Source: Diatrype stigma | Lineage: Eukaryota; Ascomycota; Sordariomycetes; Xylariales; Diatrypaceae | Assembly: GCA_022225965.2 (NCBI GenBank) | Contig: JAKJXP020000103.1 | Location: 97,571 to 161,570 of the forward strand | Reading direction: 5' to 3' | DNA: 64,000 nucleotides | Shown: positions 52,401 through 64,000 of the stretch, piece after piece | Layout: each line of letters begins with the position of its first letter | How positions within the stretch are numbered: position 1 is the first letter of the stretch | Program-made: the position numbers and the translations under genes | The notes under the pieces: generated by a model | The model's database searches: none | Told to the model about the DNA's origin: nothing | Seen by the model: only the letters and a program-made list of their open reading frames with translations

Positions 52401-53099
52401 CTTTGGCTTATTTTTATTCGACTTTTTATTCTTTAGCAATTTAGCCACGCTATTTGCTTAAGTCCAATTGACGTCGCATAAATTTAATTTACGGAATGCT
52501 TAATAATATGTATTATTGTAATGGACAGGTTTAGAATAACTTATTTCGTATAGCTGCCGTTCGTTTTGAATAATACATTATTTAACGAAACCACCGGTTG
52601 CGGCGACGTTACCAAAAAGAGCCGTCGCAAATCCCGATATTATTTAATTTACGGGCCAGATTAGATTTTAATAACGATACGTTTCAGTTAAGTTCAAAAA
52701 ACGAATCGATATTATAAATTTCCTTTTAAATTTAATTTTATTTTATTTTTAATTACCATTTGCCTTTTTTATTTTTTGTTATTTTAAGTTTTTCAAATTC
52801 ATTAATAAAATAATTTTCTAATTTAATATTGCTAAGAATACGGTTACGTTAATATATTTAGCTTATTTCCTTATCGTCTTTATTATTTTTTGATCCGATT
52901 ATGGCATCATTTATTTTTTAGCCGCGTAATAGGCCGCGTAATAAGCCGCATAATCGTTCGCTTAATCGGGTTATTCGAGTTATTCGTGTTTTTATTTCGG
53001 TTGGTTATTACGTAACGCTTAAACGTATATCGACGTTAATATCAAAACTAACGCCATAATCTTTTCAGCTGCAATATGCTAGTTTTGGTCGTAGTTTAT

Positions 53100-56000
53100 A
53101 GGCTTTTTTCGATCTTTCGTTTCCTTTACTTTCTAAGCGAATTCGAACGCGGAAACGAAGACGATTCCGAATACATAATTATGCGTTTTTTCGGATAGTT
53201 AAACGTAAATAGCGGCAATAGATTCGATTTTTAAAACATCGTAATTTCGACGAAAAGCCGGTATAATATAGAGGCAACGACTAGGAGCTTGCGTTATTTC
53301 CTAAAGACGCAGCTATTAAAAGGCGATTCGACGAGGCCTTAAAAACGGAGCAAATATATTTCTGCCCGCGTTATTAACATAAGTGGTTCGACGTTAAGTT
53401 ATTAAGTACAGGTATTTGCATTGCTTATTAAATAAAGAATAATAAGAAATTAATAAACGAACCTTTTTATTTTTTTGCTGGCAATAATCTGGACTTTAGC
53501 GACGTTTTTTTCTGGCTTATTCCGCTTAAAGTAATTAAAGAGCTATTTATTACAAGAGTTTATATTATAATTAATATCTTTATTATTCGTCTTATTATTA
53601 TATAACTTGGCTAATTAACTAATTTTTTATAAATTCGTAATTAATAGTATAAATATACGGAATATATTGTGCACTTTTTGCGTAATATTGGCAAGGTATA
53701 TAACGAATTGCTTTTATTTCCAAAACATTTCGATATAATTCTTCTTCGTTTTAAGAATACCGATAATGTTCCAAAAATAAAACGTTAATTTCGCCGGCGG
53801 TTTCGTATTTGTCGCCAAGCTATATATATATGGCTAAACTTTTTTTTTGCAAATTACCCGGGTTATATAAACTTTATATTAAATTATTATAACTTATTTT
53901 AATTACTTAAAGATGGCGATATTTACGACTTGCTTAATATTTACGAAACGGATGAAATATATATAGCGGTAAATCCGAACGCGGGTTCCGTAAATAAGGC
54001 TATTTCAAAAGATGTCGATATATGCGATAAGGCGGCGGTTCTTAATTTACTTATTAAAGCATTTGAATTAAACCGCTTAAAAAAAGATAATAGGAATAAT
54101 CCGTCGTTTCCGGAATTGAATATATTATTGCAAGCAATTTAATTAAACGCTATTTATTATTTTTTAATGCCATTTATGCGGCAAATTTTTTTTAATAAGT
54201 TTAATTAATCCTGCGCTTTATTTTTTTTTGCATATCTTATATTTTATCCTTATAATAAAGTCGATTTTATTAAGTTTCGATAGCGTACTATTAAATATTA
54301 AGACTATTTCAGTTATGTTATGCATTAAAAAAATGGTCGCTTTATTAAGCATTATATCTTTCGATATATTATATTAAACATTTTAATACGTAAGCAAGCC
54401 TATAATTATAGCCGTTATTTTACGAATAAGGAATTTAATTCGCCCATTTTTAAGCGCCAATTATAAAAGGCTTTTAAAAATCCGGATAAGCCTAAGACAT
54501 AAATTATTTTTAATCGTATTACCCGGTTTATAGGTATTATTAAAGGCATTCGTTTTTTTTGGTATAAATATCGGCGAAAATTAAAAGCTTTTTTTTATTG
54601 CTTAAAACTGCCGTTTGCGTTTATTACTTTAAATCCGGTAAATTTTTATTAATAAAACTTATACCGTTATATGCTTAAATTTAACCGATAAAAACAATTA
54701 AACGAATATAAACAAATAAACTTATTTCGGCGCTTATTACGTAAAAATCCTCATATTGCTGCGTAGCATTTTTTTTTTCGGGCTATTTTGTTTCGAAAAA
54801 TCGTATTAACGGAAAAATTTAATTTCGGCGACTTTTAATACCGCTTCGAATGGTAAGATCGTAATAACGGTTACGTTTATGGATTATATTGGTTTAAAGA
54901 TAATTCTTTTTCGGATATGAACATATAAAAAGGTCGGGATATATACGTTAAGATTTGGGATTACTATATTATTGCCATAAATCCTAAGCCTTAAAAAATC
55001 GGCCACGGCAATACGGATAGCAATCCGTTATGTATTAATTCTTTTTATACGGAACTTACGTAATAATAATTAAATAACATCGTAAACCGTTATTAACGTT
55101 ATAAATGTTTTATTGCGTATTATTTCCGGATTATTAAAAAGGCGACTAACGAAATTCGGAAAAAAAACGAAAAGTTATTAAATCCCGTTTGCCGCTTTAA
55201 TTTTTTACGTTTTATACGAAACAAATTTCGCATTATTAAAATGAAAAATAAGTTCTGGTAATTATTTAATGCCGTATATAATAATATTTATTTTAATTAA
55301 TTTAATCTATTAATAATTATGTCGTAATTAATTAATATGGATATCTTTTCGTATATTAACGATGCGATTATTATTAATTATATAGCCAAATATTGCGATA
55401 AATCCGAATAATAATCTGCCATATATGCTTAAATTGTTTAGTTTATTTTGTCGTATATAACTAATAATAATCCTATATTTTCGTTTATTTTTAAATTTAT
55501 AAATAAATTTATCGAAAAAAGGGATTATTTTATTTAAAAGGTTTATTATTATTTATTGCAATTTTTTTTATAAAAAAATAATCGTATAATACGCAGCATC
55601 GATTATCGCCCTTTTAAAAAACATGTCCGAACCTTAAACCTTAATGGCGAAAACGACGAAATTAAAAAAAACGCTATAATTTGGAAAAAATATAAACAAA
55701 AAGGTACATATATGAAATACGTTTCGTATTTCGAATTCGTCAAGCGCTAGGATTTTAAAGGTTAGGACTTTAAGAAATGGCATATTATTAATGCATAACC
55801 TAAAGTATTAAATTATTTCCTTCGTTATAAGCTTATTCGAATTTATTAATAATTCTTTAATTTCTATTAAATAAAGCTATTATTAAACCATTTTTATTAT
55901 TATATTAACAAATTATTAATTAATAACGAAATTAAATTCGATAATTATGTCGTAATATATATATATTATATATAACATTATATTTATAAAAATAATTATT

Positions 56001-58000
56001 ACGATACGATTAACCGAAAAAATATTTAGCCCGATAATAAAAAATTCGAGCCTGGCTTAAATAATGCGAATAACATTATTTTAAAAAACTAACAATATAT
56101 TATTTAAATGGTACTAAATTTTTTATCCGAACAAAAAAACGTTAAATTACTTGGCCGTCGTAATATTAATATTAATTACGATTAATCCTTTTATATTAAT
56201 CGATACGTTTACGAAAACTTTGCCAGCGGTAGCTATTAAAAAGAACGCCGCAAAGAATATTCCGACGATTACGATATTAAAAACTTGCCATTAAATATAA
56301 TTAAAACCTTAAATTTCGAATAGCGAATTATATATAACATAATAATTGGTTATTATTAAAGCTTTTTTGTCGGTAATTAGTTAAAGCAGTTATTATTATA
56401 CGTTAATAGCGATAATAAAATTGAAAAGTCCTATTTTATTAAGATCATATCGTTATATTTTTAATAATTATTTATAATAGGCAAGTCGTTTATAATTCGA
56501 ATTGTTTTAATTAGCATAACTAATAATTAAATTAGCGGCTAAATATTGCATTTTTTGTTTCGTTTATTTATCGATGGCGAATATAAGCTTTTAATAGAAA
56601 ATACTAGCTTGTTAAATACTTTATAACGGCGCTTTCGTAGCGTTTATTTTTTTATTATCGACGAAAAAAGCATATTCGGCTTATAAAACTTAAGCTGGAT
56701 TAATCGGTAGCTTTAAAAGATTTTTCTTAATTGCCGCAATAATTATTTTAGCGGCTTAAATATATTGCTTGTCGGAAACTTTTTTTAATTACTTTCCGTT
56801 ATAAATAAGCCGTTATATGCTTTTAAGCAATTAATTAAATATTACGACATTATTAAATACGGGCTATATAAAACCTTTAAGCGTTCGGTATTTCTTATTA
56901 TTATTTAGCGCCAGTAAGAATCCGAATAAGCCCGATTTTACGAAGCCTTATTAAAATTGCGACAATTTAAGGTTTTTGCCGTTTTTTGGAAGCTATTAAC
57001 GTTTAAATGCATTATAAAGCTTTTTTTTGCCGAAATTGCAAGCTTTAATAATATTATACGCATTTATTTTATTAAGGTTCGTATTAATTAATATAATTAT
57101 AATTATATAATACGGCTTATAAATCCAATTATTTAGGTTTATATTAAATATAAAGAATTTGGTATAAATAAAGCCGCTTTTTTTAATGCTAGCAACTTTT
57201 TTAAGAGCTTTTTTATTTGCATTAAATACCGGATTATGTTAATACGTAACCTATGGAGCTATATCGGTTTTATAAACGGAACTTAGGATATAATATACGA
57301 CATTTTTTGGGCTTAGGACTTAAACGTTATAAATAATGCTTCGGAAGTTATTATGATAGCTTTTAATAATTATATTGGCCCGGCATTTATTAATTCGGAT
57401 AGCCGCGAATTTCGCGACGATTAAGGCAAGGCTGTCGTGCCTATTTTTCGGGTTCGACAGGACTTTGTCGTAAAAGGTATTACTTATTACCGAAAGCAAT
57501 TTTTTTTATTTATTGCATATGCCATTATAATGCATAAATTTTAAGGCGTTATTTTGCGCCAGGTAATATGCAATATTTCGGATCGTAAGTTTGTTATTAA
57601 ATTATTATATATGGCCGTTTTTAAAATGTCTGTATTATAGGGCTTAATATTCAATATTTCATTTAATCGCGGCCGTTTTTATTACGAAAATAATTATTTG
57701 CTTATATAAATAAAACTTAACGATTATAATATCCGTTTAAAGCATATTTTAATTCGGCCTTTATATGTAATTTATTTTCGGCAATTCCTTATTTATTAAT
57801 TTAATAGCAATAATTTTAATAGCAACAATTCTTATAATATTAGTTTTATTTCGTAAAAAACTTTTAAATATAAATGCAATAGCTTTTTTCTTTATTACGG
57901 CAATTTTTCGTATTTTTTATGTTTTTTTAACTTAGTTTTGCGTTTTTTTTTTTATTTGCGAATATATGTTAAATATTTCGCCGCCTTATAATTATAGCCG
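53100..58000 (+). pseudogene. Helitron Rep-helicase (RepHel) relic
   Basis: Replication initiator plus PIF1-type helicase. One reading frame can be followed from about 53,330 to 57,550 with stops but no frameshift. The N-terminal part has QYKY-like YKYTEYIVHFLRNIGKVYN and FDIILLR. The Rep HUH motif is mutated to YVY (54,872-54,880, followed by GLYW). The catalytic tyrosine pair YIAKY is intact (55,379-55,393, then CDKSE). In the helicase part, Walker A reads EKS for GKS (56,423-56,431), Walker B is IIDEKS (56,657-56,668), motif III is VGNFF*LLSV (from 56,771), and the late motif is AYAIIMHKF*G for HKSQG (57,515-57,547). His to Tyr and Gly to Glu are C/G to T/A changes. The protein is dead here. 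Confidence 0.88.
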
Positions 58001-59350
58001 TTTATTTTTAATTTAAATCGTATATGGCTTAGTCGTAATTGGATTAATGTTTTCGTTGTAAATGTTTGGCCTATCGTTCTTTTTGGTTCGGAATTTTGCG
58101 AATATGTTATTTTTAAAGATATATGTTTTTTTTAGCATTTTGTAATTTCCGTACTTATGTTTTATAGTATTAGTTTCGGAAATGAACTAACAGCCATAAA
58201 ACGGCCATATATAATAAACGTTAGTTTTATATTGCTGGTACGGCGTAATATTGGGCTGTTTATAAGCTTAAATGTATAAGGCCGCTTTGGCATTTATGTT
58301 AGTTAATAAGAAATGCATAATCTTGCTTATAAAAAGGCCGACTTTAATAGTTACGTATATTTCGTATGTTTATGCCGGCGATTTTTTATCGGTCGTATAG
58401 GTCGAAAGTAATTGGGGCCCGATTATTATATCCCAGAACTTGGCATCCGTAATGTTCCATTTAATAAATCGTTTTTGAACCATTCTTATTAAAAACGTAA
58501 TAATTAAATGAAATAATATTTATATGTTATTAATATGCGATTTATATAAATACGTATAATAAGTATATATTTAAATAAAGGTAGCATTTAATTTGGTTAA
58601 TATTGCAAATTCTTTGTAAAAACGATAAAGCTAATAAGATATAATAAAAAGAAATATATCGATTGGCTTTTTAAGAATATCGGTGATTTACTTAATACTA
58701 GCATGGTCGATAATAATTTGGGCAAGCTTTTGGTTTTTTTTAAGCGTACGATGAAATGGGCTTTTTTTAATGCTGGGAATGGAAATATTACGAGCAGGCG
58801 GCTTAGGTTTTTGATAATAGCTTTTACTGCTAGAAATGGAGATATGCAAGGTTCGACGAATCAGTTTTTATATTTCTTTGTTTTTAATTGTATTAATAAT
58901 AAGTTGTGGTTTGCGGTTATTTATAATGGCTATTACGTACGGAAGATTTAATTTAAGTGGTAATGTATTAAGAACGAATTAAGGCTGGCGGGTAAAATAA
59001 AGTTGCTACATGAAAGGTTAAAGCTTAAAAGTTAAAAATATTAAATAAAAAAATTTACCTTATATGCTGTAACAGGTTTGGCTTATTTAGGTGGCTTATA
59101 ATTATTTTATTTAAGGTATATATTGTATTTGCTGTATTGCTATAATTAAGGAAGGTACCAGTTGTAATTATTAAAGCTTGCTTATATAATACCTATAAGC
59201 CAGATTCTTAGCCAGATTTAATTAATTTACTTATAAGCCAGATTTTTAGCTAGACCTGATTTATTTGCTTATTTATTATATCTTTATTGCTAGGTCGTTT
59301 TTTTTCGAGAAGTTTATTTTATATTATCGCAATAGCCTATATATTATTCG
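58000..59350. other. Unassigned part of the Helitron
   Basis: 1.3 kb between the helicase and protease relics. An open frame of 82 codons (58,703-58,951) has no recognised motif. It could be the N-terminal part of the protease ORF or unrelated cargo. Confidence 0.35.
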
Positions 59351-60500
59351 TTTTAGTTGTTGCCATTTATAATTATGTCGTTACATTCCGTTACTTATAA
59401 GCATTACAATGCAGGATTATTTAGCAACTTATTGATTATAATTTATAACAATAAAACTTCTTGGCGCCAGATTATTAACCATTACGTTTTTTTTGCCGAT
59501 AAAATCCTTATTTTTAATTACGATTTAAATATTAGCCCTTATTTTATGGGCAATAACGATGGATCCTTTCGTAATATTAAGGTGTTTAGTTATATAAATG
59601 CGGCAATCTTTAAGATTCGAGCTGCCGAATTATGGTTTGCCTTGAATTATAAGTTTTAATCCGAATGCCTACCCAAAAATGGAATTAAAGGCATGGCTTC
59701 GTTTATTACCGAATGCATTAATCCGTTTAAGCTGCTATTTGTGCTTGAAATTAATCCGGAATACGCCATGGGAAGAAATAATAAGACGACATATAATATT
59801 AATAAACCGACGTTTATTTGGATGCCGTAATAGGTATTTTTAGGCCTATCCGAATATTGGGTTGGCGTTTTGCATTGGATGCTTCGAAAGATGCTCCTGG
59901 TTTTCGATTCGCTGGCAACTTATGGTACGTGCCAGAAAATTTAATAGGTATATTGCGATTTTTGGAAAAGGTCCGTCTTAAATGAACCTTGCCTTATTAT
60001 TATCGTCGTTATAAGCAAATTTCCGTAATAAAATAATAAATGGACCTATAACTTTTGGGTTGCTTATTTTTTTAAGGCTTTATTTATGGATCCCTTTTAT
60101 GCAAAGCAATGATATAGCAATAATTACGGTTAAGTTATTACGTTATCGAATATGCTGGGTAATTGGAAAAAAATAATTAAAGAATATATCGGCTTTAAGA
60201 ATGAAAAGTCGGATAAGCGTAATTAAGCAGCTAATGGTTAATTTAATTAACCTATTACCGTTAATTCCGATTTATCGTCGGATGTTGTTCGTATTTTCCC
60301 TTATAAGCGCCAGCCTTCGTCCAGTTTTAGTTTGGTGCAGCAATTACGTCGCCCATTCCTTATGTTCTTTTAAAGCCGCTTTTGCTAGCCCCCTTTTTAG
60401 CAGCCCCTTTCTTAGTAGTCCTTTTCTTAGCAGTTATTATTAATGCGGTCCTGGCCGTTTCTGGATTTCGCCTTTTGATTACGACTATTTATGGGTAATA
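59350..60500 (+). pseudogene. Ulp1/C48-type cysteine protease relic inside the Helitron
   Basis: In one plus-strand frame: YWVGVLHW (Tyr codon 59,855), then FDSL with Asp at 59,906, then two stops and NNKWTYNFW with Tyr at 60,047. Ulp1-type proteases have HW...(Y/F)DSL with 17 residues from His to Asp, and Q-x5-C before G(I/V/F)(Y/W/F)V. Here the spacing is exactly 17 (59,855 to 59,906) and 6 (60,029 stop to 60,047). Reverting single C/T or G/A changes would give His, Gln and Cys, so the match is strong although all three catalytic positions except Asp are destroyed. Upstream (59,357-59,659) lies an open stretch with SPYFMGNNDGSFRN and ELWFALNYKF that I cannot assign. The protein family would cleave SUMO-like conjugates; its role in a Helitron is unknown. 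Confidence 0.62.
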
Positions 60501-60803
60501 AAAGGCTGGATGTTTTGCGTAAATACGAGTATTATACGCCTTATTTGAAATACGGGCTTTCGATCAAGCACTTGGCAAACGAACCATATTTTTTATTCCC
60601 CGTGGGCTGGAAAGGATGGGATTCGTACTTTCGTGATTTTCAGCGATAGAATAATTAAAGGGGTTATAAATACGAATTATGTTTATGCGGTGGATTATAT
60701 TAAATTATTGCGCTTAAGTTTAAAAAAAGATTAACGAAAAGCGTTATTTATAAGGCTTAAGCTATCGATAATTAATACAATCCTAAGTAAAAAATTATAA
60801 TAA

Positions 60804-60909
60804 TGGGAACGATTAATTACAGGCGAAAACGTTCGAGGTATTTCTTAAGCCTAAATTTCTGGACTTAATTTCCGTATTACACCACCTTTATAGAATAACC
60901 TTCGATTAG
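60804..60909 (-). repeat. Right inverted subterminal arm of the Helitron
   Basis: Inverted partner of 50,826-50,935. Unlike the left arm it is not terminal: about 150 bp with poly-A, poly-T and a GC hairpin lie between it and the LINE E junction at 61,062. Confidence 0.82.
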
Positions 60910-62093
60910 GTTCTAACATTTTACGCTAACCCAAAAAATAAGCAAATAGAATGGCCCAGCAACCCCAAAAAAATCGCCCCGCGAGGGAAATTTTTTTGAC
61001 CCGGAGAAAAAAAAAAAAGGTCCCCGAAGCTTACGTAGGGCCGTATCTTTTTTTTCTTTTCGTAGCGGTTAAAAAAATTTTAATTAAAGCATACGTATTA
61101 TTTGTCGTTACTTTCGACATAAAGGCCTAATATTTAAGCATAAAACGTTTAGGCGTAAAAGGTAATAGGCTGGTTTAAACGAATATATAAGATTATATAA
61201 ATACGATTAATAAACCTTTACGTACCGCTATACGTATGATTTTTCCAATTTGGCGCATTACCAAAATCCCTATATTGCACCGAAAATCTGGAATCCTACC
61301 GGCAACAGTAACACTCGAACAAATACGATTCAGATATGTCGCCCGCATTAGGAACCTAAATCCTAGCTATTCCATTATAGCCCGAATTAATTAACCTAAA
61401 AAACGGTAATTAATTAAGTTATAATTTATTGCGAACTTAATACTTAATTATTTCCGATTCTTCTTATTAAAAAAGAAATAACTTACGGTTATTTTGTTAA
61501 TATTAACCGATAAAAAGGGGAATAAAAATAAGCATAAAAATGGCTCGCTTTTTTTTCTTTTCGAAACTTAATTGTTTATTTTAATAATTCCAGGGTTAAC
61601 CGAATTAGCTGGGGCTTCGTCGTTTATTAAAACGGCGAACGCATTTATTTAGTTAATGGATTACTTTTAAACGTAAAAGTATTCGACGGCAAAGTTATCG
61701 TTGCTTATAAAATAACGTAATAAATAAAAAAGAATTAATATAACCTAAATAAATCCCCTTTTAATATATACTTTTGTATTAATAATACGGCAATTATTTA
61801 GGGCTTATTAAGGCATTTATCGAATAATTTCTGATAGGACTTTTTGGTTTTTATTAAGCTATTAGCCGCATCCGATTTAGGGCCTTTTTTTATTTAATGG
61901 GCTTTTGAATATATTAATATCGAAAGGAATAAAGCAGCCGACGCCTAAATTAAATTCAAGGCCGATTTATCCATTTGTTAAACTGCCGATAACGACATTA
62001 ATCGAGCCATAATCCTTATTTATTTCCGACACATTAACCGGAATAAACGTTTTTTGCTTTTTCCGGGCTGGTAATTACATAATACCGAAAAGA

Positions 62094-63066
62094 GAATATC
62101 GTATCGGAAATGGATTTTGGTTTATCGTTTACCGTAGGATATTATAATCCACGGCTCTTATATTAATACGACGTCCGCTTTTATATCGTCCGCCGCTTTA
62201 AGCGTTATATTGTAATAATACCCTTTTTTACCTTTACGGATATTAACTTATATTATAAGCAATTATTTAAAAAATCGGGCGATATTGAAGTAAAAAAATT
62301 GGAATTATCGATCCCTTATTCCCATCGATCATGGAATTTTGCTTTTATCCGAACGTATTTCGCCTTTTTTTTGTCGGTTTTCCAACTGTAAGAATCGGAT
62401 TCTTTTTTAAAAGGAATAAATAACCTTATATAAATGGTAGGTATTTATTAATTCATTTATCTTATCGTTAGCGCCTGCCATTAAGGCGTTTTTAGCAATG
62501 GCTTCGCGAAATCGAATTAGGCGTTCGTTTATTACTTAAGTAACATTTAAAATAAAGGGGCCCGCTAAAATAGGATACTCCTTTACGCCGTTATCGTCGT
62601 AATGCAAAAAATCGTCTCTTCTTTCATTAGCGTCGTCGATGTGAATGTTTTCGTCGTTTTTTCCATTATTCCTATTGCTTTAAGTAAAAGCGGAAATATG
62701 GACATAAATAAGGGCAAAAACAAGAATCGGGGCCGGAATAAGAATAAGGGCGAAGGCAAAAGCTTAAAAGGGAATCCGGCTTATTGCCTGTTATAATAAA
62801 GAGGGAAATAGCAGCCGTACTTTAGGCGTTTTGGGGCCGGCCGGCGTAGTGGATTTCATGGGGTTATTTTCCTTTTCTTTACTGCCGGGTGCCTCTGCTT
62901 ATTAGGTTTGGGCTTAAATTTAGGCTGCTTTAAGGTATTATTACGTTTTTCTTTTTTTAAGCACTTTGTTATATTGTTATTCTTTTAATTACTTAATCTT
63001 AGCTAATTATTATTTAATTAATCGAATAATCTTGCTATCTTTTTACGTAAACCGGATTGGACATAT
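62094..63066 (-). mobile_element. LINE fragment F (ORF1 and start of ORF2)
   Basis: The reverse complement matches LINE D from about 34.99 to 36.02 kb. Shared words include GACGTCGTATTAATATAAGAGCC, the TTCTTACAGTTGGAAAACCGAC segment and the AATAACCC(C/T)ATG zone. Both ends are broken, at LINE E on the left and an unclassified repeat on the right. Confidence 0.65.
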
Positions 63067-64000
63067 TAACGAGGTTAATTTATAATACGGGTTTAATTAA
63101 AGTCCGTCCGATCGTCCGATATAGTTGATTTTTAATACGGAATCAATAATAACAGTAAGCCGGTATGCAATTCCTTTAATTAGGTTAATTTGTAATACGG
63201 GTTTAATTAAAGTCCGTTTAATCGTTCGATATAGTTGATTTTTAATACGGAATTAATAACCGGGCTTAATTAAAGCCCGCATTGTATTAATAATTACACT
63301 TTTACATATGGGTTATATATTTATATAATAACCCATTCCATTTTCCATTATTTCCCTTTGTTCTTTTTTATTTATCCTTAAGTTACGTACTTATTTTATA
63401 TCTTATTATATACAATTTATCCTTATTAAGTATTTTACTTATAGCTTTTTAACCATGGCCCTTTCCGACGTTTTCGATCTTGATTGTTTTTTTTTTTTTT
63501 CATTCCTGGGCCTTCCGAATCCCGAAATTCAAGAAACCCTATAACTGCTTCAGTAGCTAAAGAAAACCTTCCTAGTTTTAAATTAACCCCCGATGCCTAA
63601 TCCTTTATTTATATCTTTAAAAACGGTTTATTTACGCGTACCCTATTACCTATCGAATTATCCAAGCCCCGTAAAATGATTATTGCTTATACCAGGTTAG
63701 TTATTAGTTTATACTATTAATTATAAGCGATTCACTTTATTACGTTAATTAGGCTTTAGCATGTAACTTATTATATAAAACGAAAATACTTACGGATTAT
63801 AAAATTTAAGTAAATCCTGAAATGATTCTGAGTTTAAGGTATTAAACGATAGGTTATTTTCGATAATAACGTTTAATCAGGGTTGTGAAATTATTCCTTA
63901 GTTTTTAGTCCGTTCTTAGTTACTAACTAACTAATTAGTTTTAGTCCGGACCCGGACTAACTTTCTTAGTTTTAGTCCGGGCCTGGAATAACTAAATTAG
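63067..64000. repeat. Unclassified repeat with a 110-bp tandem duplication, runs off the window
   Basis: Two units, 63,072-63,181 and 63,182-63,260, share TAATACGGGTTTAATTAAAG and GATATAGTTGATTTTTAATA. A near-perfect palindrome CGGGCTTAATTAAAGCCCG follows (63,261-63,279). An ATG at 63,457 begins a short frame (MALSDVFDLD...) that stops after some 25 codons. The end has a TTAGTTTTAGTCCGG direct repeat and GTCCGGACCCGGAC. It is probably the beginning of another RIP-mutated transposon; its class cannot be decided. Confidence 0.45.

Larger units (their letters stand above)
50821..61062 (+). mobile_element. Autonomous-type Helitron relic, ~10.2 kb, RIP-mutated
   Basis: Rolling-circle DNA transposon inserted in LINE E. 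Comparison with LINEs C and D places the break between ...GTCGTTA and TAGCGG, with no visible target duplication and an A|T junction, as expected for Helitrons. The left end has TCTAACCGGAGG at 50,825. The right end has a GC-rich imperfect hairpin zone (about 61,018-61,043). Contents in order: inverted subterminal arm, 42-bp repeats, 15-bp repeats, Rep-helicase frame (53.1-58.0 kb), an unassigned zone, an Ulp1-like protease relic (59.35-60.5 kb), and the second inverted arm. Exact termini are uncertain by a few bases because RIP has altered them. Confidence 0.78.

Noticed and set aside
50821..61062. Interpretation as a cut-and-paste DNA transposon with terminal inverted repeats
   Set aside because: The coding core is a Helitron Rep-helicase, the right arm is not terminal, and no target duplication is visible at the LINE E junctions. 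Kept only as an alternative in the findings.
63900..64000. Telomeric or subtelomeric repeat at the right edge
   Set aside because: The TTAGT words are part of a TTAGTTTTAGTCCGG direct repeat, not TTAGGG arrays.

Overview
The window is fungal nuclear DNA, most likely from a filamentous ascomycete (Pezizomycotina, probably Sordariomycetes). The signs are short 50-100 bp GT-AG introns with CTAAC/CTGAC branch sites, fungal-type single-copy genes, Tad-like LINE retrotransposons, and a sharp switch from a GC-balanced gene block to an AT-rich block full of TAA/TAG stops. That switch is the usual mark of repeat-induced point mutation (RIP, mainly CpA to TpA). Species cannot be told from the sequence alone.

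Positions 1-17,529 form the gene block. In order: the 3' part of CSN5 (COP9 signalosome deneddylase, +); mitochondrial glutamyl-tRNA synthetase (-); a farnesylated class A J-protein of the Ydj1/Mas5 type (+), divergent from the synthetase; an alternative type II NADH dehydrogenase (-, five exons); a secreted deuterolysin (M35) protease (-, three exons with a 20-nt last exon); a frameshifted unknown gene; a secreted CE3-like SGNH esterase (+, four exons) with an assembly gap inside an intron; and a single-exon alpha/beta hydrolase (+) whose 3' end touches the AT-rich block. They share no pathway: housekeeping genes lie to the left, secreted or accessory enzymes nearer the repeat block.

Positions 17,530-64,000 hold no intact gene that I can support. 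The block is a nest of RIP-damaged mobile elements whose insertion order can be read. Several Tad-like LINE copies (alpha, beta, B on -; C, D, E on +; F on -) carry endonuclease, reverse transcriptase and RNase H relics. D sits inside C with a 14-bp target-site duplication; B and C lie head to head. Four copies of a ~0.64-kb short element, better preserved than the LINEs, share their 3' tail (stem-loop plus CAT repeats) with the LINE; three have 14-15 bp duplications and look like a SINE family using the LINE machinery. An unrelated 408-bp GC-rich insertion has an 18-bp duplication.

A ~10.2-kb Helitron (50,821-61,062) is inserted in LINE E. It carries one long Rep-helicase frame broken only by substitutions, an Ulp1/C48-type cysteine protease relic with all three catalytic positions mutated, ~105-bp inverted subterminal repeats and two minisatellites. 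Both N-gaps in the window abut long G or C homopolymers and should be treated as suspect assembly. Exon borders and element ends were placed by eye; element borders can be off by tens of bases.
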